Below are positions 38,170 through 47,900 of a DNA stretch of 59,049 nt, piece by piece. The translations under genes were made by a program, and so were the position numbers. The notes under the pieces are model-generated. The model did not search any database. It saw nothing but the letters and a program-made list of their open reading frames with translations, and had not been told where the DNA came from. The DNA is taken from contig NZ_FOUB01000020.1 of the NCBI RefSeq assembly GCF_900114745.1, forward strand, positions 1 through 59,049, in the 5' to 3' direction. Source of the DNA: Nitrosomonas communis (GTDB taxonomy: Bacteria; Pseudomonadota; Gammaproteobacteria; Burkholderiales; Nitrosomonadaceae). How positions within the stretch are numbered: position 1 is the first letter of the stretch; every line of letters begins with the position of its first letter.

Positions 38170-38196
38170 CTAGAATCCGATAAGTTTTATTTCTTA

Positions 38197-38297
38197 TTCC
38201 ATTTCTAAAGCAAAAATGACGTGAAGGCGAGCCGCAGACAGTATAAATAATACAGCAAGGTGAAGCCGAAAAAGTCATTTTTGCTTTAGAAATGGAA
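38197..38297. repeat. 101-bp MITE-like element, copy 4 (reverse orientation)
   Basis: TTCCATTTCTAAAGCAAAA at the left and its exact complement at the right. The interior runs in the opposite sense to copies 1-3 (GGCGAGCCGCAGACAGTAT first). Flanks are TTA on the left and TAA on the right, not identical. It lies just upstream of the valS promoter. Confidence 0.92.
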
Positions 38298-38312
38298 TAA
38301 TAATTAATGACC

Positions 38313-38344
38313 TTGCTACCTGCGATGGTACCTTCCGATATAAT
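38313..38344 (+). promoter_or_regulatory. Candidate valS promoter
   Basis: A perfect TATAAT at 38339-38344, 42 bp before the valS start. The best -35-like TTGCTA at 38313 is spaced 20 bp away, longer than optimal; CTACCT at 38316 is at 17 bp but weak. The MITE copy 4 ends 16 bp upstream of the -35 region. Confidence 0.5.
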
Positions 38345-38385
38345 GGCGAATTTTCTGTTTTTGCTAATTTAATAATTTAATTTCC

Positions 38386-41145
38386 ATGGAACTTGCAAAA
38401 AGTTTTGATCCGAAAGTCATAGAAGCTCACTGGTATTCAATATGGGAGTCATCAGGTTATTTCAAGCCATCAAATAAGGAAGGAGCTGCTGCTTACTGCA
38501 TCATGTTGCCACCTCCCAATGTAACGGGCACCCTGCATATGGGGCACGCGTTTCAGCACACTTTGATGGATGCATTGATTCGATATCATCGTATGATGGG
38601 TGATAACACACTATGGCAGCCTGGGACAGATCATGCAGGTATTGCGACACAAATAGTCGTTGAGCGTCAATTAGATCAAGAAAATATTAATCGGCGAGAA
38701 CTCGGACGTGAGGCGTTTCTCGAGCGTGTTTGGCAATGGAAAGAGGAATCAGGTTCAACTATTACGCGTCAGATGCGGCGGATGGGTACTTCTTGCGATT
38801 GGTCGCGTGAGCGTTTTACCATGGACGAAAAGCTTTCTCAAGCAGTGACAGAGGTATTTGTACGGTTATATCGAGAAGGATTGATTTATCGTGGCAAGCG
38901 TCTAGTTAACTGGGATCCTGTCCTGCAAACTGCAGTGTCTGATTTGGAAGTCATATCGACAGAAGAAACAGGTTCACTTTGGCATATTTATTATCCATTC
39001 GAAGAGGATTGCGGTACTGGATTGCAGGAGAGTGGCTTAATTGTTGCGACAACACGGCCAGAGACGATGCTAGGAGACATGGCAGTGGCTGTTCATCCAG
39101 AGGATGAACGCTATCGTCATTTGGTTGGGCGGCATCTCCGATTACCCTTGTCTGAGCGTACGATTCCTATTATTGCTGATGAATATGTCGATCCGACTTT
39201 TGGTACGGGCTGCGTGAAAATCACACCCGCGCATGATTTTAATGATTATCAAGTCGGCTTACGTCATAAGCTGGTTCCACTTAATATTTTTACCTCCAAC
39301 GGAAAAATTAATGATTTTGCGCCGGTCGAATATCAAGGATTGGACCGTTTTGAGGCGCGAAAGAAGATTATTAGTGATCTGAAAGCACAAGAATTGCTGG
39401 TCGAAACGCGACCACACAAGCTGATGGTGCCGCGAGGAGATCGTACGCAAACTATTATTGAGCCGATGCTAACTGATCAGTGGTATGTGACGATGGAAGG
39501 GATGGCCAAACCTGGTCTGGAAGTGGTAGCCAATGGTGAGGTCAGATTTACACCGGAGAACTGGACGCATGTTTATAACCAGTGGTTGGAAAATATACAG
39601 GATTGGTGTATTTCGCGCCAATTGTGGTGGGGCCACCGGATTCCTGCCTGGTATGATGAGGATGGCAATGTAACGGTTGCGCATAATCTTGAGGAAGCAC
39701 AGCGGTTATCAGGTAAAGAAAATCTTAGGCAAGATGAAGATGTGCTTGACACCTGGTTTTCTTCCGCATTATGGCCATTTTCAACACTTGGATGGCCACA
39801 GGAAATAGCCGAGCTCAAGACCTTTTTACCGACCTCGGTGCTGGTAACAGGCTTTGACATCATTTTCTTCTGGGTGGCACGCATGATCATGATGTCACTG
39901 CATTTCACTGGGAAAGTGCCATTTCGTGAAGTTTACGTGACTGGATTAATCCGCGATTCGGAAGGCCAGAAAATGAGTAAATCCAAGGGAAATGTATTGG
40001 ATCCACTTGATCTGATCGATGGTATTTTGCTGCCCGAAATGATCAAAAAGCGCACTACAGGCTTAATGAATCCTAAACAGGCCGAATCAATCGAGAGAAA
40101 TACACGTAAGCAATTCCCGCAGGGAATACCTGCATTTGGTACCGATGCCCTGCGTTTTACTTTCGCCAGTTTAGCTTCACATGGACGGGATATTAAATTT
40201 GATCTGCAGCGATGCGAAGGCTATCGAAATTTTTGTAACAAACTGTGGAATGCTACTCGGTTTGTCCTCATGAATTGTGAGGAGAAAGACGTCGGTTTGG
40301 ATGAAACGTTGCCTTTGGCATTTTCTCACGCTGATAAATGGATTATCGGTCGACTGCAACTAGCCGAGCAGGGCGTGAGGCAAGCTTTTAATGATTATCG
40401 CTTTGATATTGCCGCACGCGAACTCTATGAATTTATCTGGGATGAATACTGCGATTGGTATGTAGAGCTTGCTAAGGTTCAGTTAAGCTCAAGAGAAGGT
40501 ATTGAACAGCGTACTACACGTCGCGTGCTAGTGCGCGTACTTGAAGCGGCTCTCCGGCTGGCGCATCCTGTGATCCCCTTTATTACTGAAGAATTGTGGC
40601 AAAGAATTGCACCTCTGGCTGATAAAAAAGGTAAGAGCATCATGCATCAATCTTATCCACTAGCCGATTTCACGCATATTGACAAAGAAGCCGATAGACG
40701 CATTGCGCTACTCAAAGAGATTGTAAATGCATGCCGAGCATTACGTGGAGAAATGAAATTGTCGCCAGCAGAGAGAATCCCCTTGTTAATTGAAGGCAAT
40801 CAATCCGCCTTGGCAGGTTTTTCTAGTTATTTAGTAGCACTGGCTAAGTTATCTGATGTGGAAATTATGCCAGATGGTTTGCCTGATGCAGATGCGCCTG
40901 TTGCTGTTGTCGGTGAATTTCGATTGATGCTTAAAATTAAAATAGATGTATCAGCAGAGCGCGTGCGACTTCAAAAAGAAATTCTTCGTCTGGAAGGGGA
41001 GATCAATAAGGCAACAACAAAGCTTGATAATCCGGATTTTGTGCAACGCGCACCAGAAAAAGTAGTTACACAGGAGAAAGAGCGTTTGGAAAATTTTAAG
41101 GCAATGTTGACTAAATTGATAGAGCAATTACAAAAATTAAGCTGA
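38386..41145 (+). CDS. valS: Valyl-tRNA synthetase
   Basis: A 919-residue class I aminoacyl-tRNA synthetase charging tRNA-Val. The HMGH signature is at residues 51-54 and KMSKS at 529-533. The CP1 editing domain contains [20 protein letters not shown] and the DNDRF-like [21 protein letters not shown]-terminal coiled coil ([34 protein letters not shown]) is characteristic of ValRS. Length is normal. It is normally preceded by holC; here mobile DNA intervenes. Confidence 0.97.
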   Translation: MELAKSFDPKVIEAHWYSIWESSGYFKPSNKEGAAAYCIMLPPPNVTGTLHMGHAFQHTLMDALIRYHRMMGDNTLWQPGTDHAGIATQIVVERQLDQENINRRELGREAFLERVWQWKEESGSTITRQMRRMGTSCDWSRERFTMDEKLSQAVTEVFVRLYREGLIYRGKRLVNWDPVLQTAVSDLEVISTEETGSLWHIYYPFEEDCGTGLQESGLIVATTRPETMLGDMAVAVHPEDERYRHLVGRHLRLPLSERTIPIIADEYVDPTFGTGCVKITPAHDFNDYQVGLRHKLVPLNIFTSNGKINDFAPVEYQGLDRFEARKKIISDLKAQELLVETRPHKLMVPRGDRTQTIIEPMLTDQWYVTMEGMAKPGLEVVANGEVRFTPENWTHVYNQWLENIQDWCISRQLWWGHRIPAWYDEDGNVTVAHNLEEAQRLSGKENLRQDEDVLDTWFSSALWPFSTLGWPQEIAELKTFLPTSVLVTGFDIIFFWVARMIMMSLHFTGKVPFREVYVTGLIRDSEGQKMSKSKGNVLDPLDLIDGILLPEMIKKRTTGLMNPKQAESIERNTRKQFPQGIPAFGTDALRFTFASLASHGRDIKFDLQRCEGYRNFCNKLWNATRFVLMNCEEKDVGLDETLPLAFSHADKWIIGRLQLAEQGVRQAFNDYRFDIAARELYEFIWDEYCDWYVELAKVQLSSREGIEQRTTRRVLVRVLEAALRLAHPVIPFITEELWQRIAPLADKKGKSIMHQSYPLADFTHIDKEADRRIALLKEIVNACRALRGEMKLSPAERIPLLIEGNQSALAGFSSYLVALAKLSDVEIMPDGLPDADAPVAVVGEFRLMLKIKIDVSAERVRLQKEILRLEGEINKATTKLDNPDFVQRAPEKVVTQEKERLENFKAMLTKLIEQLQKLS

Positions 41146-41911
41146 TTTTTAAGTATGTATTTTTAAAAAACATTGCTTAGTGTGATTGATAGTGATGCTA
41201 TAGTTGGCAACGGAAAATACTTTGTTGTTTTCTGATCGCCCAAATCTTATTATTTGCTTGCTGATACTCGAATCATTTTCGATATCGTAGGCGGTGTAAA
41301 TAGAGCATAAGATATTTTTGTCACGAGTGAAGCTCTTCATTGATGCCAAGTGAGTAAAAAGGATAGGCAAAAAATGCAAAGACTGTGTAATGGGCGTAAG
41401 TAGTGAAGCATTAGATAATGCGCTTGTAGCTTAATACATAGTCCAGTTCCGTTTGGAAGGAATAAAAATACGGCTGGGTATAGGGATATTGACGATAATT
41501 CGTCTGAGTAATTCGTCTGAGTTTATTGAAAAAGTATTACAGCAGAAGGGGAGATAGATTTATTTTCTATTTCAATAATCTGCTATGGTACTTACTGGTT
41601 GAATTAACGTTTGTTTATTTTTCTTTAAGTAATTAGATTGCATTAATATCGCTTTTTTGGCAAGAGTATCAAGGGTAATAATAGATTTTCCAGTTTTTTT
41701 TGTGTTTTTTAACATGAGAGAGCACTTGCTTATATCTAATTTTTTCTTTGCGATGATATTAAATAAGATTTGAAAAAGCTATTATTGCAACGGTTAATTA
41801 GGGTCTTTTTTTGGTAAAAAAACATGCCACTTTTAAACTAAAAGTATAGTAAATAAAAAAATCACCACATTCAAAACAGGGGAATTTTTCTATAAAAATC
41901 ATGATTTTCCC
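41146..41911. other. AT-rich spacer valS / cox cluster, with a 13-bp tandem repeat
   Basis: About 770 bp without a convincing gene. TAATTCGTCTGAG is repeated in tandem at 41496-41508 and 41509-41521. The rest is very AT-rich with poly-T tracts; no family was recognised. The cox promoter follows at 41912. Confidence 0.5.
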
Positions 41912-41940
41912 TTGTTAGCACAAATCTGACATGCTAGAAT
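41912..41940 (+). promoter_or_regulatory. Candidate sigma-70 promoter of the cox cluster
   Basis: TTGTTA at 41912-41917 and TAGAAT at 41935-41940 with a 17-bp spacer match the sigma-70 consensus at 4 of 6 and 5 of 6 positions. A transcript starting near 41947 would have a leader of about 170 nt before coxB. Confidence 0.55.
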
Positions 41941-42114
41941 TCTTGCCAGTATTATTGGGTAATTTGGTAGGATTAAAAACTATCAGAGATCAATAGAAGT
42001 TTTAGCATGAAGTAATCTGTAGTCAGGTAGTTTGTGTAGCCATTTGATTCAAATGGTCGTGTTTTTTAAGTATGTAAATTAGTCTTAAATTTGTAATTTA
42101 TGTGGGGGGAATAT

Positions 42115-42948
42115 ATGAGCAGTAAATCAGTAATGACCCTACTGGGGTCCGCAACACTTGCTTTATACTCAAGTATGGCGTTTTCGCTAGATGAGACCAG
42201 TAAGTATTTTCATCCGCAGCCACAATCTGTAATTGCACAAGAAACCTATGATCAGCATATATTGGCGCTATGGATTTGTTTGGCAATTTTTATTGTTGTT
42301 TTTGGTGTGATGTTTTACTCCATCCTGAAACACCGTAAATCAACTGGATATAAGGCTGCCAATTTTCATCATAGTACTGTTGTAGAGATTATCTGGACGG
42401 CTATTCCACTTCTGATTCTTATTGCTATGGCATTTCCGGCCACTAAAACTGTCGTTGCGATGAAAGATACTAGTGAGCCTGATATTACTATTAAGGCCAC
42501 AGGTTATCAATGGATGTGGGGTTACGATTACCTTCAGGGAGAAGGGGAGGGGATCAGCTTCTTCAGTAAACTATCTACGCCAGTTGCTCAAGTGAAAGGC
42601 ACAGAAGCTAAGGGAGAAAATTATTTGCTGGAAGTGGATAATAATGTTGTCGTGCCTGTGGGCAAAAAGATTCGGGTAATCACAACAGCTAATGATGTTC
42701 TTCACGCATGGTGGGTGCCTGCTTTCGGAGTCAAGCAAGATGCAATCCCAGGATTTATACGTGATACGTGGTTTACGGCAAATAAACCGGGTGTTTACCG
42801 CGGCCAGTGTGTTGAGCTATGTGGCAAGGATCATGGATATATGCCAATAGTGGTTGAGGTGATGGAGGCAGACAAGTACACGCAATGGGTTGCTGATAAG
42901 AAGAAAGCGTCAGCAGCAGTCGTTAACACGGCAGCAGTTGGGAATTAA
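42115..42948 (+). CDS. coxB: Cytochrome c oxidase subunit II
   Basis: The ATG at 42115 is preferred over 42100 because GGGGGGA at 42104-42110 is its ribosome site. The 277-residue product has a signal peptide, two membrane segments (about residues 45-68 and 88-110) and a periplasmic cupredoxin domain. The CuA site is complete: the HAWWVPAFGVKQDAIPG stretch and RGQCVELCGKDHGYMPI with two Cys, His and Met. No C-terminal cytochrome c domain. First gene of the aa3-type oxidase cluster. Confidence 0.95.
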   Translation: MSSKSVMTLLGSATLALYSSMAFSLDETSKYFHPQPQSVIAQETYDQHILALWICLAIFIVVFGVMFYSILKHRKSTGYKAANFHHSTVVEIIWTAIPLLILIAMAFPATKTVVAMKDTSEPDITIKATGYQWMWGYDYLQGEGEGISFFSKLSTPVAQVKGTEAKGENYLLEVDNNVVVPVGKKIRVITTANDVLHAWWVPAFGVKQDAIPGFIRDTWFTANKPGVYRGQCVELCGKDHGYMPIVVEVMEADKYTQWVADKKKASAAVVNTAAVGN

Positions 42949-43010
42949 TATTTCAATCGCATGAGATGTAATTTCAGAAAACAAAGAAGTAAGTACTAAG
43001 GAGAATAATC

Positions 43011-44585
43011 ATGGCAGTAGTTCAAGATGTTCATGGTCATCACGACCATCATCCCAGCGGCATAATGCGCTGGGTAACAACAACCAATCATAAAGATATT
43101 GGCACGATGTATCTGTGGTTCAGTTTTGCCATGTTCTTGGTTGGTGGTTTCCTGGCAATGGGAATTCGTGCAGAATTGTTCATGCCGGGTATACAAATTT
43201 TAGAGCCGGAGCTTTTTAATTCGTTCACCACACTGCATGGTTTAATCATGGTGTTTGGCGCGATTATGCCGGCATTCGTGGGATTAGCTAACTGGCAGGT
43301 ACCTCTGATGATAGGTGCTCCCGATATGGCATTTGCGCGGATGAATAACTGGAGCTTCTGGTTGTTGCCGGTAGCAGGTATGTTATTGGTGTCCTCGTTC
43401 TTTGTGCCGGGTGGTGCTGCTGCAGGAGGCTGGACATTCTACCCACCGCTTTCTGCGCAAGGTGGCATGGGGGTCGACATGATGATTTTTGCTGTTCATA
43501 TTCTGGGGGCTTCTTCAATTATGGGCGCAATTAACATTATCACTACCATTCTCAACATGCGCGCACCCGGTATGACGTTGATGAAAATGCCGATGTTTGT
43601 ATGGACATGGTTGATTACTGCTTATCTATTAGTATTGGTAATGCCTGTTTTGGCCGGTACAGTAACTATGTTACTGACAGATCGTCATTTTGGTACGTCA
43701 TTCTTTAATGCGGCAGGTGGGGGTGATCCTGTTCTTTTTCAGCACATCTTCTGGTTCTTTGGACATCCTGAAGTTTATATCATGATTCTGCCAGCATTCG
43801 GTATTGTGTCCGAAATCATTCCAACATTCTCCCGTAAACCATTGTTTGGTTATTCATCAATGGTGTATGCAACCGCATCAATTGCTATTTTATCTTGTAT
43901 AGTATGGGCACACCATATGTTCACGGTTGGCATGCCAACGGTCGGTCAGTTGTTCTTCATGTATGCCACTATGCTGATTGCTGTACCTACCGGTGTGAAA
44001 GTTTTTAACTGGACTGCGACAATGTGGCGTGGATCGATGACTTTTGAAACGCCAATGTTATTTGCAATTGGGTTTATCTTCCTGTTTGTGATTGGTGGCT
44101 TCAGCGGCGTAATTTGTGCAATTGTGCCAATTGATATCCAAGTACAAGACACTTACTATGTCATTGCACATTTCCACTATGTGCTGGTATCGGGCGCGTT
44201 GTTCGCTATATTTGGGGCAGTATATTACTGGTTGCCGAAGTGGTGCGGACGTATGTACGATGTTAAATTGGCTAACATGCATTTCTGGTTATCCATGATT
44301 TTCTTTAATGTTGCTTTCTTCGTGCAGCATTTCCTTGGATTAGCCGGTATGCCACGCCGAATTCCGGATTACTCATTACAATTTGCTGATTTCAATATGA
44401 TCTCCAGTATTGGCGCTTTTGGATTTGGATTGACACAGCTTTTCTTCCTTTATATTGTAATTAAATGTATCCGAGGTGGGGAAAAAGCTGCTGATAGACC
44501 ATGGGAAGGTGGAAACACATTGGAATGGACGTTGCCTTCGCCAGCACCCTATCATACTTTTGAAACACCGCCAGTAATTAAATAA
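43011..44585 (+). CDS. coxA: Cytochrome c oxidase subunit I (aa3-type)
   Basis: A 524-residue haem-copper oxidase with 12 membrane segments, reducing oxygen to water with proton pumping. HTxx-type haem-a ligand in [19 protein letters not shown]; CuB and cross-linked Tyr region in [18 protein letters not shown] with the D-channel Glu; WAHHMFTVG CuB histidines; and [21 protein letters not shown] with the haem a and a3 histidines. AAGGAG lies 9 bp upstream. It follows coxB by 62 bp. Confidence 0.97.
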   Translation: MAVVQDVHGHHDHHPSGIMRWVTTTNHKDIGTMYLWFSFAMFLVGGFLAMGIRAELFMPGIQILEPELFNSFTTLHGLIMVFGAIMPAFVGLANWQVPLMIGAPDMAFARMNNWSFWLLPVAGMLLVSSFFVPGGAAAGGWTFYPPLSAQGGMGVDMMIFAVHILGASSIMGAINIITTILNMRAPGMTLMKMPMFVWTWLITAYLLVLVMPVLAGTVTMLLTDRHFGTSFFNAAGGGDPVLFQHIFWFFGHPEVYIMILPAFGIVSEIIPTFSRKPLFGYSSMVYATASIAILSCIVWAHHMFTVGMPTVGQLFFMYATMLIAVPTGVKVFNWTATMWRGSMTFETPMLFAIGFIFLFVIGGFSGVICAIVPIDIQVQDTYYVIAHFHYVLVSGALFAIFGAVYYWLPKWCGRMYDVKLANMHFWLSMIFFNVAFFVQHFLGLAGMPRRIPDYSLQFADFNMISSIGAFGFGLTQLFFLYIVIKCIRGGEKAADRPWEGGNTLEWTLPSPAPYHTFETPPVIK

Positions 44586-44597
44586 AGCGAAGCGTGT

Positions 44598-44708
44598 ATG
44601 TCGCAAGATAATGATAGAGATCTAAAGCGTAAAAAACTGAGGACTGCTTTTCTGTTGCTTATCCTAATGGCTGTAATATATTTTGTAACGGTGCTAATAA
44701 AACAATGA
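44598..44708 (+). CDS. Small cytochrome oxidase assembly peptide (36 aa)
   Basis: A 36-residue frame (MSQDNDRDLKRKKLRTAFLL then a hydrophobic span and VLIKQ) between coxA and ctaG. Its stop overlaps the ctaG start (ATGA), so they are translationally coupled. The charged N-terminus, single span and position match the small oxidase-assembly protein often annotated at this place in betaproteobacterial cox clusters. Its exact role is not established. Confidence 0.75.
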   Translation: MSQDNDRDLKRKKLRTAFLLLILMAVIYFVTVLIKQ

Positions 44709-45235
44709 CACAAGGCGTAACTAAGATCAATTTGGAAATGTTGAAGAAGCTGCTGATTTTTTCAGTGATCATGTTTGGTTTTGGTTACGCGCTTGTTCCG
44801 ATGTATGAAAAGTTTTGTGAAGTCACCGGAATAAATAATCTGTTACAACCGGATGTGGTAGATAAAAATATTAAAGTAGATATGACGCGCACAATTGCGA
44901 TAGAGTTAGACGCAAATGTGCGCGGCTTGCCTTGGCAATTTAAACCGCTACAATCAAACGTAAAAATACATCCTGGAGAATCATTAGAAGTGATGTATGA
45001 AATTAGTAATGTCTCGGATCAAGAAATTAGTGGACAGGCAATACCAAGTTACAGTCCACGTTTCTTGGAAAAATACATGAAGAAATTTGAATGCTTCTGC
45101 TTCACTAAACAGGTGCTTAAGCCTGGTGAAACAAGGCAAATGCCTGTGAAGTTTGTCATTGATCCTCAAATACCTGTTGATGTCAATACAGTCACTATTT
45201 CCTACACTTTTTTTGCATTACAACCAGGTAAATAG
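44705..45235 (+). CDS. ctaG: Cytochrome c oxidase assembly protein CtaG (Cox11)
   Basis: A 176-residue copper chaperone that delivers copper to the CuB site of subunit I. One N-terminal membrane anchor (residues about 14-33), then the periplasmic Ig-like domain. The copper-binding CFCF motif is present in FECFCFTKQVLKPGE. The VPMYEKFCEVTG stretch after the anchor contains the family's first cysteine. It starts inside the stop of the small assembly peptide. Confidence 0.95.
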   Translation: MTQGVTKINLEMLKKLLIFSVIMFGFGYALVPMYEKFCEVTGINNLLQPDVVDKNIKVDMTRTIAIELDANVRGLPWQFKPLQSNVKIHPGESLEVMYEISNVSDQEISGQAIPSYSPRFLEKYMKKFECFCFTKQVLKPGETRQMPVKFVIDPQIPVDVNTVTISYTFFALQPGK

Positions 45236-45289
45236 AAAATGTATGATCAAATAAGAAACTTGTAAGTTAATTAACAGTGGATTGGATTA

Positions 45290-45499
45290 ATGAATAATAC
45301 AGAACAACCAGCTGAGAAAGCATCAGCAATGCAAGTAGCAAAAGCAGTATTCTGGTCATTTCTAGGTATACGTAAGAAAGACGATCTCGATCGAGATGCA
45401 AAAATGATAAAACCACACCAGGTAGTAATTGGTGGGCTTATTGGTGGAGTAATTTTTGTATTGAGTATATTGACGTTGGTTAAAGTAGTAACGAGTTAA
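45290..45499 (+). CDS. DUF2970 family small membrane protein
   Basis: A 69-residue protein: MQVAKAVFWSFLGIRKKDDLDRDAKMIKPHQVVIGG then one hydrophobic span. This AVxWSFxGIRKxxxxxxD pattern is the DUF2970 signature, found almost always in cox clusters between ctaG and coxC. A role in oxidase assembly is inferred from position only. Confidence 0.9.
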   Translation: MNNTEQPAEKASAMQVAKAVFWSFLGIRKKDDLDRDAKMIKPHQVVIGGLIGGVIFVLSILTLVKVVTS

Positions 45500-45530
45500 T
45501 TTATTAGAAAATAAATCAGGAGGGTTGGTA

Positions 45531-46379
45531 ATGAGTCAAGGAACTGGACACTACTATGTGCCGGCACCATCTAAATGGCCAATTGTAGGATCATCGGCAC
45601 TATTCTTTTTAGGGTTTGGTGCAGCATTTACAATGAATAAAATACCCGCAGGCTATTACATGTTGGGTATAGGTTTTGCTATTCTCATCTATATGCTGTT
45701 TGGCTGGTTTGGTGATGTGGCGAGAGAAAGTGAAGCTGGTAAATATGGAAAAGTGGAAGATAAATCATTCCGCTGGGGGATGAGCTGGTTTATTTTCTCA
45801 GAGGTAATGTTCTTTGCAGCCTTTTTTGGTGCACTTTATTATATGAGGGTACTTACAGTTCCAGAATTAGCTGATGCAGAACATGATTTATTGTGGCCTA
45901 GTTTCACGGGTGGATGGCCAACTGCAGGGCCTGGTATTACTGAGAAATTTACCCCTATGGGTGCCTGGGGTTTGCCAGCCTTTAACACCTTTTTATTACT
46001 TTCTTCTGGAGTAACGGTGACGCTTGCTCACTGGGCACTTAAGGAGAATCGACGTCCCGCACTCAAAATGTGGCTGCTTGCAACCATAGTACTAGGCTTT
46101 ACCTTCCTTGCCTGTCAGATCTATGAATATAGCCATGCATACGCTGATTTGAATCTTAAACTGACCAGCGGCGCATATGGTTCAACATTCTATATGTTGA
46201 CTGGTTTTCATGGTTTCCATGTTACCTTAGGGGCCATTATGCTGACTGTCATCTATTTTAGATGTGCTGCAGGACACTTTAAACCTGAACATCATTTTGG
46301 GTTTGAAGGTGTTGCTTGGTATTGGCACTTTGTTGATGTGGTCTGGCTTGGATTGTTCATATTTGTTTACTTAGTATAA
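45531..46379 (+). CDS. coxC: Cytochrome c oxidase subunit III
   Basis: The ATG at 45531 is chosen: AGGAGGG (45518-45524) lies 6 bp upstream. The 282-residue product has seven membrane segments. YYVPAPSKWPIVGSSALFFLGFGAA, the FRWGMSWFIFSEVMFFAAFFGALYY region with the conserved Glu, and GFHGFHVTLGAIMLTVIYFR with WYWHFVDVVWLGLFIFVYL are diagnostic. It stabilises subunit I and its proton uptake. Confidence 0.96.
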   Translation: MSQGTGHYYVPAPSKWPIVGSSALFFLGFGAAFTMNKIPAGYYMLGIGFAILIYMLFGWFGDVARESEAGKYGKVEDKSFRWGMSWFIFSEVMFFAAFFGALYYMRVLTVPELADAEHDLLWPSFTGGWPTAGPGITEKFTPMGAWGLPAFNTFLLLSSGVTVTLAHWALKENRRPALKMWLLATIVLGFTFLACQIYEYSHAYADLNLKLTSGAYGSTFYMLTGFHGFHVTLGAIMLTVIYFRCAAGHFKPEHHFGFEGVAWYWHFVDVVWLGLFIFVYLV

Positions 46380-46412
46380 GCAAAATTTGAGTCATAGCTA
46401 GCTAGTTATATA

Positions 46413-46453
46413 CCAGACTCTTGATTCCTTAGTTAAGAATGTCAAGAGTCTGG
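46413..46453. terminator. 12-bp hairpin after coxC
   Basis: CCAGACTCTTGA (46413-46424) is perfectly complementary to TCAAGAGTCTGG (46442-46453) with a 17-nt loop, starting 34 bp past coxC. There is no T-run after it, so it may attenuate or protect the mRNA end rather than fully terminate; surf1 follows at 46533. Confidence 0.5.
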
Positions 46454-46532
46454 AAACAAAGCTGAGCCAACTAGTCTGAGATACAAGCCATGTGCATGTA
46501 ACCATTCGAGGTAAGAGTGATAAATAAAAAAT

Positions 46533-47246
46533 ATGAATTATCAATTCAAACCACGATGGTGGGTAGTTTTATTAACCATAATTTTCATATTAATCTTTAC
46601 GCGACTTGGCTTTTGGCAGCTCTCGAGAGCAAATGAGAAAGAGTTACGGCACGAAAAGATTGAGCAATATACGCAGGAAGCAGTTGTAACCTTACCTTCA
46701 ACATCGATTAAATTAGAAGATTTTCAATATCGACAAGTTGAAGTGACAGGTAGGTTTATTGAGGATCATGCCATCTACCTCGATAATAAAATACATCAGG
46801 GGGTAGCCGGTTACGAGATTCTTGCACCTCTTAAAATTGCAAATAGCTCTCTGCATATTTTGGTGAATCGTGGCTGGATAGCCTCGAACAAAGATCGCAC
46901 ACAACTTCCTGTTGTTTTTTATCCACAGGAAGAAGTAAAAGTGACTGGGATGGTGACTTCGCCAACAATAAAAACGATGCAACTTTCGAGAGAAAAAGCA
47001 GCGGGTAAGCTTTGGATAAATTTAGATTTTGATCTTTATCAACAAACAACAGGGCTTGCACTACAACCAATTTTATTGTTGCAGCAGGATAATCAAATTG
47101 ATGATGGATTGATACGTCAATGGGTACGGCCTGATTCAGGTGCCTCAAAGAATATCGGATACGCAGTTCAATGGTTTCTGTTAGCTGTGACAACATGTAT
47201 TATATTTTTAGTATTAAATGTCAAACGAAATAGCTCGAAAAAATAA
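46533..47246 (+). CDS. SURF1 family oxidase assembly protein
   Basis: A 237-residue membrane protein with one span at each end and a periplasmic domain between. Family hallmarks: FTRLGFWQLSRANEKE near the N-terminus, GRFIEDHAIYLDNKIHQGVAGYEIL and VNRGWIASNKDRTQLP. SURF1 assists haem a insertion into subunit I. Its stop overlaps the next gene by 29 bp. The C-terminal YAVQWFLLAVTTCIIFL span is also typical. Confidence 0.93.
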   Translation: MNYQFKPRWWVVLLTIIFILIFTRLGFWQLSRANEKELRHEKIEQYTQEAVVTLPSTSIKLEDFQYRQVEVTGRFIEDHAIYLDNKIHQGVAGYEILAPLKIANSSLHILVNRGWIASNKDRTQLPVVFYPQEEVKVTGMVTSPTIKTMQLSREKAAGKLWINLDFDLYQQTTGLALQPILLLQQDNQIDDGLIRQWVRPDSGASKNIGYAVQWFLLAVTTCIIFLVLNVKRNSSKK

Positions 47247-47799
47247 AATTAAATTCCTTCTGTTAGCGTTAGTGATGCTGTCTCCGGTCATTGCATCATA
47301 TTTCTTTCACGTTCTAGAAATTCGCCCAGAAGGTACGGTCAATTACGGTGAGTTGCTGGAAGTAAAACCATTAAAAGGTCAGGCACTTAATATCGAGAAT
47401 AATACTATTTTCCGTGCACGAGATATGCACGGAAAATGGTCATTAATTACTATCGATTCTGGACAATGTAATGAGTATTGTCAAAAGAAGCTTTATCAAA
47501 TGAGGCAAGTTCGTCTAGTTCAGAATACAGAAAAAGATCGGATTGAAAGAATCTGGTTAATTGATGATCATTATGTTCCTGATCAAGATATTAAGAATGA
47601 ATATGAGGGTACGGTACTTCTAAGTGCAAAAGATAGTGAGTTGCTAAATGAATTTCCTGCTGCACTGTCGCAGCACGATCATATTTATGTGGTCGATCCA
47701 ATGGGAAATTTAATGATGAGATTCCCAAAGGATGCTGATCCTTCGAAAATTTCGAAAGATGTAAAGCATCTATTGAAGCTTTCTCATTTCGAACACTGA
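47218..47799 (+). CDS. Sco-like thioredoxin-fold protein of the cox cluster
   Basis: A 193-residue protein with one N-terminal span and a periplasmic domain. DSGQCNEYCQKKLYQMRQVR carries a C-x3-C pair in the same place as the Sco1/PrrC copper/thiol motif, and DHIYVVDPMGNLMMRFPKDADPSKI resembles the Sco C-terminus. The overall sequence is diverged. It probably helps metallate or reduce CuA, inferred from motif and position. It overlaps the SURF1 gene by 29 bp. Confidence 0.78.
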   Translation: MSNEIARKNKIKFLLLALVMLSPVIASYFFHVLEIRPEGTVNYGELLEVKPLKGQALNIENNTIFRARDMHGKWSLITIDSGQCNEYCQKKLYQMRQVRLVQNTEKDRIERIWLIDDHYVPDQDIKNEYEGTVLLSAKDSELLNEFPAALSQHDHIYVVDPMGNLMMRFPKDADPSKISKDVKHLLKLSHFEH

Positions 47800-47900
47800 G
47801 TTTGTTATCCATATATTTTGGTGCGTGGCAGTGTTAACAAGAGTATGTAGTAAGTAATTTAAAGAATAGATCAAACATGATTGTTTAGGAGGTGTATGTA

